Under the pieces are notes generated by a model, which saw only the letters and a program-made list of their open reading frames with translations, was not told the origin of the DNA and did no database searches. A stretch of 64,000 bases of DNA. It comes from Pohlia nutans (lineage: Eukaryota > Streptophyta > Bryopsida > Bryales > Mniaceae). Below are positions 56,501-64,000 of the stretch, piece after piece (the first letter of the stretch is position 1; each line of letters begins with the position of its first letter). The position numbers and the translations under genes are program-made. The stretch is from NCBI GenBank assembly GCA_022496805.1, contig CM040094.1, positions 20,359,501-20,423,500 on the forward strand, written 5' to 3'.

Positions 56501-59090
56501 CCGTGAGCAACAGAAATACAATGAACTTTAAGAAAAAATGAAAGAAATAAATTGATTTATACCTCTTGCAGAAACTCTGGACCATGCGCTGGATTCGCCA
56601 CAGTTGTCATCTTCCCTAGCTTAATAATCAATTTTAAAGTCCTTTCCTTGATGCCCATCTTCATTGCAGCCGCAATGCCTTCCTGAGTAACATCTTCTGG
56701 TTTGGTCTCCTCACGATAAACAAGCACAGCTAAGTCACCAGCAGCAGCAATGTCTTGCTGAAACAAGGTCCCAAATAAAAGGATATTAGGGGTACAATTT
56801 TCAAATACTAGAATGCACACATTCACTTGAACAAAAAATGAAGTAGAAGAGTGAAAGCAGAGATATTACCCTAAACATGAGAGAAGTAAAAACGTCTGCT
56901 TGTAAATTTGTCCATCCTCTCTTCACTGAATTACGACATCTTTCCAATTCCTCGGGGCTCAATAGCTCTGAGAAATATCTCAGCGGCATAGTCCCATACT
57001 TCCGAACCTGATAGAGCTGATGAACTAGATTTGTCTTCACGTGAGAATACTATGTTTGCCTAAAAGACATGAACCACATCAATCTTAATAAGAAGACGTA
57101 TATAATCAAAATCTAGTGAACTTTGAAATTTGAAAGAAATGATTTTTGGAGGAAACGTTTACTCACTTGTTTATGTCATTCATGACGCTCATGAGAACAC
57201 CAAGTTGACCCTTGGTCTCCAAGATGATTGTGTCCACGGAGTAATGCCAAGATGGAATGTCCTTGTAGAGTCTAGTGATATGGTTCATCCAAGCTATACG
57301 ACGGTGATTTCCATCGCATATGAAGAACATTTTACCTTTCAAAAAACGTAATGAATCCTGGGAATCGAGATACCGATCAAATTTATCGCTCTCAGAGTGC
57401 CAAATTGGTCCCCAATCACTGCGGTCTTTGGATGACACGTGATCCCCTTCGCCTTCCTCGTTTGTTAGGGACACATAAAAAACACAAGCACCTTCACGAT
57501 AGCCATGGACGAATTCCTGCTCAAGCTTGACAAGATCACTTTGCAGAGTGGGCCTTACCATAGGCATGACAACAAGCCTGCACAAAGGAATTTCGTGGCG
57601 AGAAATATTATGCGGTTGCAAACGTAGGGCTGCGAGTGCTGCAACGCTGTTGATCTTTTGTGATCGCCGAATGTCATCCTCATTCAAACCATCGACGGTG
57701 GCGATGATTGGAGACTCTTCATCCTCATCATCATCCTCAATTCCAATAGGGGGTTGAGGAGTCTCAACGTTCTCATTCTTAGTCTCAGAGTCACACTGCA
57801 CCTGAGTAACCTGTATCAGAGAAATTAAGACCAATATACATTGTAAGCTTCAAATCTAGTGTCCCATTGCTGCAAATAATTATTAGCATAGTTGACAGTG
57901 CCTCACCTTGTCACTACCCTCACAACCTGACCACGACACGAGCCATCACAACATCATGGCGTCGACTGTTCTCTATACTAAACAGCCTCTCTAATTCTCT
58001 CACGGCCTTCCTTGTCACGACATTCAAATCAGTTCGCACTGTGTAACATTACGAGCACTCACACTGGGCCTTAAAAACCAGCCCTCGGCCAAGAGGGTTA
58101 AGTCACGACCTCCCCATCACGCGTTACGAGCACTCACACTGGGCCTTCGGATTTAGCCCTCGGCCAAGAGGATTGAGTCAAGACCCCCCATCACGCGTTA
58201 CGAGCACTCACACTGGGCCTTGGGAACCAGCCCTCGTCCAAGAGGGTTGAGTCACGCCCCCCCCCCCATCACGCGTTACGAGCACTCACACTGGGCCTTG
58301 GGATTTAGCCCTCGGCCAAGAGGGTTGAGTCACGACCCCCCATCACGCGTTACGAGCACTCACAGTGGGCCTTGGGATCCAGCCCTCGGCCAAGAGGGTT
58401 GAGTCACCACATCCCCCATCACGCGCTATGAGCACTCACACTGGGCCTTGGGATTTAGCCCTCGGCCAAGAGGGTTGAGTCACCACATCCCCCATCACGC
58501 GTTACGAGCACTCACACTGGGCCTTGAGATTTAGCCCTCGGCCAAGAGGGTTGAGTCACCACATCCCCCATCACGCGTTACGAGCACACACTCTGGGCCT
58601 TGGGAAGCAGCCCTCGTCCAAGAGGGTTGACTCACGCCCCCCCCATCACGCGTCACGAGCACACACACTGGGCCTTGGAAACATTTGGCTCTCTAATGAT
58701 CACATTACAAGGTTCACATACACTTCACATACTCATGCCCCAATAGAACATGCCCACAAAAAATCACAAGATGAGCACCACGTGAATCTGACTTACTATG
58801 GTTGTAGGCTGAGAATCTGGCGGATTACGCTGCACCATGCTCACAACTGGAGTCTCGAATCTCACAATGGGTTCCTGCAGGGCATGAGGTTAGATTTCAA
58901 TAATTGTCCGTCACGAGGATAAAGAATAAGAGGTCCATTTCACATACAAGTTTATGGAAGCTATAATATCTCGCATTTAATCAAAAAACATATTTTCGGT
59001 TGGAATGGTCACCTGTGGCTCTACATCATTCTGAGGTGGATCAGGCTCCACGGTTGGCGCGGTGGCCATCTTTGCTTTGTTTCTCCCCAT
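53567..59090 (-). pseudogene. 12-exon ParB-like / N4-N6 methyltransferase-like gene with one in-frame TAG
   Basis: Exons (minus): 59013-59090, 58797-58874, 57167-57810, 56870-57059, 56563-56757, 56261-56479, 55924-56159, 55103-55811, 54648-54995, 54285-54558, 53955-54162, 53567-53864. All junctions are GT-AG and phases agree, giving 1158 codons. The one defect is TAG at 57050-57052, codon 270. Residues 218-222 are DGNHR in FFICDGNHRRIAW, a ParB/Srx-type signature. Residues about 600-690 are a Lys/Glu-rich coiled coil. A permuted methyltransferase-like domain follows: LILVDMPEN near 808, where DPPY would stand, DGAIIIVHP, then KPWRGP (956) and DVVLDCTAMTGASLLA (about 983), the SAM-binding loop. 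DMPE for DPPY suggests lost or altered catalysis. ParB plus such methyltransferases are common in phage and bacteria. Transfer is inferred. Confidence 0.7.
58030..58680. repeat. Nine-copy, about 76 bp tandem repeat in intron 2
   Basis: Units of the form CGTTACGAGCACTCACACTG / GGCCTTGGGATTTAGCCCTC / GGCCAAGAGGGTTGAGTCAC plus a C run recur about every 76 bp. They lie between exons 2 and 3 of the methyltransferase-like gene and create spurious ORFs. Confidence 0.9.
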
Positions 59091-60664
59091 GGGAACCTGC
59101 ACATTGCAATTCATCTCATGCATAGTTAGGAACCAAGATTGCCATTTGATTCGAAAATTCTGATGCAACAAGTTCATCTCCCTACAATCTACAATCCGCG
59201 GACTCACGCTTGGAGCTTGCAACCTTGTTTCCTGCAATCTCCGCGCCTCCGCTGTATCCAAACCCGCGCTGTCCTTGCATACGAGTCCACCACGACGACT
59301 CTCACACTGTCTCAAGATTCACGCGTGTACACCAGAGGTTCGACGAGTGGGCAAAGGGCGACGCCACCAGTCGCAAACGTTTGGATACTCAGACTGGGGC
59401 GGAACAAGGTTCGACGATTGCTCAGCAAGGTTCGACGACTGCGTAGCAACGGAGCATCGGAGCACCGGCGTAGCGACGCGGAGACAGCAGATGAGCTAGA
59501 GCACGGCCCTCACGATTGCCCCGGAGAGATTAGGGTTCGTGGGCCTAAGATTCTCTGTGGGACCCTCCCTTGACGCAACTTATTATATGGATACTAGAGT
59601 ACGACTTGTTAATTTCCACAAAGTGGATGGTTATTCAAGTATTGAACTTCAACGTCGCTCTAATATAGTTAGATTAAACGTTTGTCCAAGAACCGTATGT
59701 ACAACTAGAAAGTACTACTGAGTCCATTACTCACTGATACCTGTGTCCCATCCATGCTATAGAATAGAATATCAAACCTTCTGCTGTGTTAAATTTCTAA
59801 GACTCTAATTGAAGGATCTAATATCTGAACAATAAATAAAGTCTGACGTGGATCCGTGCCCTCGCAAAGATTGACGTTGTCTTCACTACTGGTTTGGACC
59901 CTAGTCACTGCAGCAACTGTTTCTTGAGAACTCCTCAAGTTGGTGACTTCTTCCCCACCAAACTCAATCTTCAACACGGCGCTCTGCTCAACAGCAGTTA
60001 ATCGTGACAAATGCTTTGTCGATTTCATTCTTGAACGCTCCAATTCGCGTCTACTCGAGAATAATAGACCTCGTTTCCTTCTCTTCTTCTGCCCACACGC
60101 AAACTCTCACTTTCTGGTGCTTTCCTTCAGCATCTGCCTAGTCGTTAGTCTAACATAGTACACCTTTCTTTGGATACACTATCTAGATTACCATGCCAAG
60201 AGAGCATAAGCTCAGCTCAAATAAGTTCCACTATCAGATGCCCATTGTCACTTCAGAGTTCTATGAGTAGTATTTTTGTGTATCATGTCTAATGATGCTA
60301 TATATCATTACTCGTGCCCTCCACGCTACACGCTGTCACAGACATGGAAAAGGCGTGTAGGTAACTTTCATTTACAGATGCTTGTTTTAGAGTGATCTAA
60401 TTACCCACATGTCAGTATCTATTATGATTCACCAACTTCAGACTCCGCCGTCTATGTCCTTACTATATATCGCTTTCTACACTAAATTCTAGAAGTTTTT
60501 AACAAGACATACTTTTCATCTGTCAGTCATGTACAGCCCTACCCACATGCACAATTGTGCAAGTTGATATCTAATATTGACAACAGTGATGGAAATTATA
60601 CGAAGAACCAAAGGACTAGAATATCACTATATTATCCAACTCCAGCTTTGACTAACTCTTAGTG
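59091..60664. other. Intergenic between divergent genes
   Basis: 59100-59580 is GC-richer and would hold the promoter of the minus-strand gene; overlapping ORFs there lack family signatures. An 85-codon minus frame at 59789-60043 is unrecognised. The rest is AT-rich without a gene. Confidence 0.4.
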
Positions 60665-61138
60665 ATGGATGCTTCGGAGGTTCGCGGCGTAGAAGAAGTG
60701 CTCGACTTGGAAACCATTGGGAGATTGACGATGCCAGACGAAGAAGACTATCCCGTTGTGTCAAAGAATGGACGTTTGGTGCAGATGAAGAATCCCATTA
60801 ACAGCTTGGAGGGTGCAGTGGAATTGTGGATGGGCGAATTCCCAAATTGTCAAGACTTCGACATCGACCTCGCCATCATCTTGCTAGACAAAGATCGACT
60901 TCGATTCTACCGAGTCCCGTGTGGAATTTGGGACTCCCTCCCTCGACCTCCTCTTGTCTGGAGGCTCATATAGTCTCATTATGTCTGCAAATTGTTGGGA
61001 CTCCCCGATCCTTGCAACCTCGAAAGCGAGGGTGTTCCAATTGTGCCAGAAGAACTTGCAAGAGCCGTCCAAGATTTCTTTGACGATGAACCCAAGCCTC
61101 CGTTCTGGGGTTCCGTTCCAAACACCGTGCCAGTCTAA
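60665..61138 (+). pseudogene. Unknown 157-codon frame with internal TAG
   Basis: ATG 60665; TAG at 60971-60973; the same frame continues without a further stop to TAA at 61136-61138. It encodes an acidic protein (VEEVLDLETIGRLTMPDEED, then DPCNLESEGVPIVPEELARA). The sustained frame on both sides of the TAG suggests one former gene. I do not recognise it. It precedes the MULE-like gene by about 670 bp on the same strand and may belong to the same element. Confidence 0.45.
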
Positions 61139-61805
61139 TTTCCCGGTCATCGAGAAGATTCTCGAGCTACCTTACTAGAAGCTGCAGCTTAGATGTTTAT
61201 GATATCAGTTAAAATATCCTTGTACTTAGAAGATCGTATTGTTATATTCTTCATTCATTTATCATTATAATACTGTGTGTCATAGAATCTTCGCCTACAG
61301 TTCATATAGATTAGTCTTACAAAAAACTGCACGTTCACAAAGACTGTGTCCCCATAGTATAAATAAACGTCAACGACAACTTGTTCACATGAATATTATA
61401 TCACTTTATGTTGTATGACCAAGCCAACTCTGGATTAGATTCTTGCCACTCTCACCACATCCACTCATGAACTTTGAATTGCGAGCTCATGCATGTGACA
61501 TCCTCCATTCTCATTTTATTTTAATTACCCTGCGCCGTATAACATTCTGACATTGTTTAGATTAGACGTCTGGTTAAAGTGAACTTGATGTCAGTTTTTT
61601 GGCGTCTCCAGTTTTAGACCTATCTCACTGTCCAGTTTTGAAACTTCTACCATAACACAGAATATTGTGACTCCCCACGTAACGACACCATGTTATATTC
61701 TCAACCCAAATTCATTGTGCTCCACAATTCATCGTCTATCGTCTTCTTTACCAATTTGTTTCTCTTCCTTGATCAAGTGGTATCTCTCCAGCCCAATATT
61801 TGTCT
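61139..61805. other. Intergenic
   Basis: AT-rich, with no gene or repeat seen. It likely contains the promoter of the next gene. Confidence 0.4.
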
Positions 61806-64000
61806 ATGGCTAGCATCTCCCTTAGAGGTGACGAGGTCCCACTAGTTCTACCAGTAGGTGATTCTGGCTTTGTCAAAGTCACCTCTAATCTTCTTTACAT
61901 TCGGTTTGGGCTAGCAGAAAGCTCCATCATGGTCGAAGAAGAGGTCCTTGAGAAGTATGGAATAGTCAAAGAGGCCATATTACAGTCTAGATGTGAAGAT
62001 GACGAGGGTTTCTACTGGCTCCTCCATCCGGGTCAGTACAAAGCATACGGTCTTACCCCTCAGCAACTGGCTGCATCTACTGAAATTTTAGCCCCTGCCT
62101 CAGATACTTCCACTGTAGAGTTGCCTCACGCACGTCGTGATAGGAGGCAATTTGTAGATCCAACTCGTTCCGTAGCAGATATTATGGTCAATCTTCGTAA
62201 TGTGAAACGCGAGAGTCTAGACCCCATCATTGAGTTGTCCAGTGAATCTGAGGGGGAAACACCATCACTACCCTCGCAACTTCCAAACTTGAATGAACCA
62301 GCTCCTTTTGTTGCCAGTCAAGCTACTGTCCGCACCCCGGCTAATAGTCCATCTTCCTCCTCATTCTCCCTCCCTCCTCTATATCCTAGTAGTTCACAAG
62401 ATTGTCCTAGTGTTATGCAATGTTTGCGGAAGCTGTCTAGTATTCCTGGCTCTCGTAATGAACTTGCTCAAATAGATTTTGATCGCATCGAATATTTCAA
62501 GGTGCAGTTCCTTCCCTCGCAGTTTGACGGGGATGTGGTCTTTGAGCTACCACCGGTTTCTGGGCGAGTACACTCTTCCGGAGCCCGGAGCATGGAGGGA
62601 ATGGACAAGCGTTATGATGGCCACACTTGGTGCCGCACCACGACGTCCAACATTCACAACCCCTTCGGTTTGAAGTTCAGGAGGTCGGCGTGCGTTGGAC
62701 ACTTGCGTTGCGACAACGAAGACTGTGACTATCTTGCTAGAACGTATAAGAAGAATGAGACAGAGTGGACTGGTACAACTAACTTCCCGTTTGATATTCG
62801 TCAAAGCCCTCCTCCGGAATCTTCCATTGCATGTAGAGTCTGCAAGAAAGCCCCTTCTTGTCGTGACTCTTGCACGGCGCGCGTGTATTACGTGCTCAAT
62901 GTGAACGACAGGTCTCGTGCATGTATCCATTTGGGCTTCCATCGACATCCCGTCGCTGATGGACCGTGCAGAGAGTCCATGGAGACCATCACCGGCTTGA
63001 TTGCATCGGAGGTGGCGAAGACTCCCACCGCCAAAAACTCGGCCATCGCTCTTGCAGCTAGCAAGGAGTTCCTCGAGACGTTCCTTGTCCACAATGGGCC
63101 AGGCCCAAAAGAGATGCTCCAAGGACAAGAACTGGACAAGGTCATGGACAAGTTCCGCATGCTCAGCTCTCCGAACGTTCGAAACATGATCGCCACTTTT
63201 CGCGCTTAGGGCAAAGGCAAAGGCGAGATTGATCAAATTCTAGAGATGAAGCGGCATGCGAAGATCGAGTTTATACACGACAGTGTATTCCTGGGCCAAG
63301 GCTAGGAAAAGGTATATCTCTTCAAAATGCTCGTGCATGGCCCCGGGAGTGGCGTCGACCTCGTGAGAAGAATGCAACCTGGAGGTGACCTCCAAAATTG
63401 CTTCGTCATGTTCGATCACGTGAAGAGAGTGAAGCCATGGACCACAATTGCCTGCCATGTTTATGACTCCACCTACTGCAAGGTGATGACCATCGCTGTC
63501 TGCGATATGCAAACGGAAGGCACTGAGGGACAACTTATATTTTGGCGTTGCCTGAACAAAGTGATGGACAACAATGGCGTACCAAATCCAAACTTCAAAG
63601 GTTTCATGTGCGATAGCGCACAAGCAAACTTCAATGCAGTTCGCATTGTCTATGGCTCGGGCAATCCTGCCGTGCCTATGGTAGACCGTGAAAGGACTTG
63701 TCTATTCCACTGGGCAACGAGCATGCACAAGCACACTGAGAAGCTGATCGCCAAGAACTTCCAGAATCAGCACATCAGGCTTTGCAAACAATATAAAGAT
63801 GCCCAAACAATGGACGAAGCTGACAGGATGTACCTTGAGTTGAGAGCGTGGTGGTACTCGTCCGGTGCTGCTTCAGAGGATGCGATTTGCGAGCTTGAAG
63901 ACTGGCTGGCCTTTTGGCATTTTCGCTACCGTCAATGGGGCGGTTTCATGGAAACGGTAAAATATCAGAAGCACCCTCTCATTTCACATGGATGTAGAGA
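61806..64000 (+). pseudogene. MULE-like transposase, broken by two TAGs, runs off the window
   Basis: ATG 61806. The first part (to about residue 230) is Ser/Pro-rich. A zinc-binding module follows (YDGHTWCRTTTSNIHNPFGL, HLRCDNEDCDYL, with later Cys and His pairs), like the WRKY/FLYWCH-GCM1-type N-terminal fingers of Mutator-like transposases. TAG at 63207-63209 and at 63303-63305 interrupt the frame, which stays open beyond both. The catalytic region has WTTIACHVYDSTYCKVMTIA, FKGFMCDSAQANFNAV and CLFHWATSMHKHT, matching the second Asp and the C-x2-H of MULE DDE domains. The C-terminus is beyond the window, so the terminal repeats cannot be seen. Confidence 0.75.

Noticed and set aside
58030..58680. 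CRISPR or gene cluster in the 76 bp repeat
   Set aside because: Direct tandem units without variable spacers, inside an intron; the ORFs are repeat artefacts.
59139..59573. 144-codon plus-strand ORF upstream of the methyltransferase-like gene
   Set aside because: Overlaps the likely promoter/5' UTR of the minus-strand gene and alternative frames are equally open; no conserved residues.

Overview
This is nuclear DNA of a land plant, most likely a moss. Three things point there: telomere-type CCCTAAA blocks, Ty3/gypsy elements with plant-style gag-pol, and a large DYW-class PPR gene whose PLS repeats look like moss PPR proteins (recalled family resemblance, not a search). The lineage call is an inference at about 0.6; a liverwort or lycophyte is possible. 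The window is gene-poor and full of mobile elements, many broken or nested.

Layout. 1-2640: degenerate telomere-like and other repeats. 2.9-20.3 kb: three arrays of a GCCGTCCGATC-like 10-11-mer. Two end in a TATA box about 190-205 bp before a coding region: an unknown 361-residue protein (3453-4538) and a kinase-like gene starting at 8172. A 1.9 kb inverted repeat lies between them. The kinase-like gene is split by a 9.41 kb DNA transposon (8501-17910) with imperfect terminal inverted repeats and a 7-of-8 target duplication. Removing the element plus one duplication rejoins the two halves in frame. The transposon carries a decayed zinc-finger transposase and exon fragments of at least three, perhaps four, host genes, some with their introns.

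20.4-21.9 kb is a 1.5 kb terminal-inverted-repeat element holding a probable SINE. 21.9-32.0 kb is a minus-strand Ty3/gypsy element (copy A) interrupted by a short non-autonomous LTR element with a perfect 5 bp duplication. 32.4-33.0 kb is a MITE-like element and 33.3-34.2 kb holds repeats. 35.8-40.1 kb (minus) is the best host gene: a PPR-DYW editing-factor type protein with seven nearly identical 303 bp repeats and, across one intron, a motif like the PDF motif of organellar ssDNA-binding (OSB) proteins. 41.7-42.5 kb holds foldback elements. 44.7-52.8 kb is a plus-strand gypsy element (copy B) of the same family as A. Both carry an extra ORF after integrase behind a conserved splice-acceptor-like site, and neither shows a 3' LTR.

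53.6-59.1 kb (minus) is a 12-exon gene whose exons join with GT-AG borders and consistent phase. It has a ParB-like DGNHR motif and a permuted N4/N6-type methyltransferase-like domain, but an in-frame TAG at codon 270. 60.7-64.0 kb (plus) holds a short unknown reading frame and a MULE-like transposase gene, both broken by TAG.

Most of the window is a record of insertion and decay. The likely expressed host genes are the PPR gene and possibly the 361-residue gene. The methyltransferase-like gene is either a young pseudogene or carries a sequence error.
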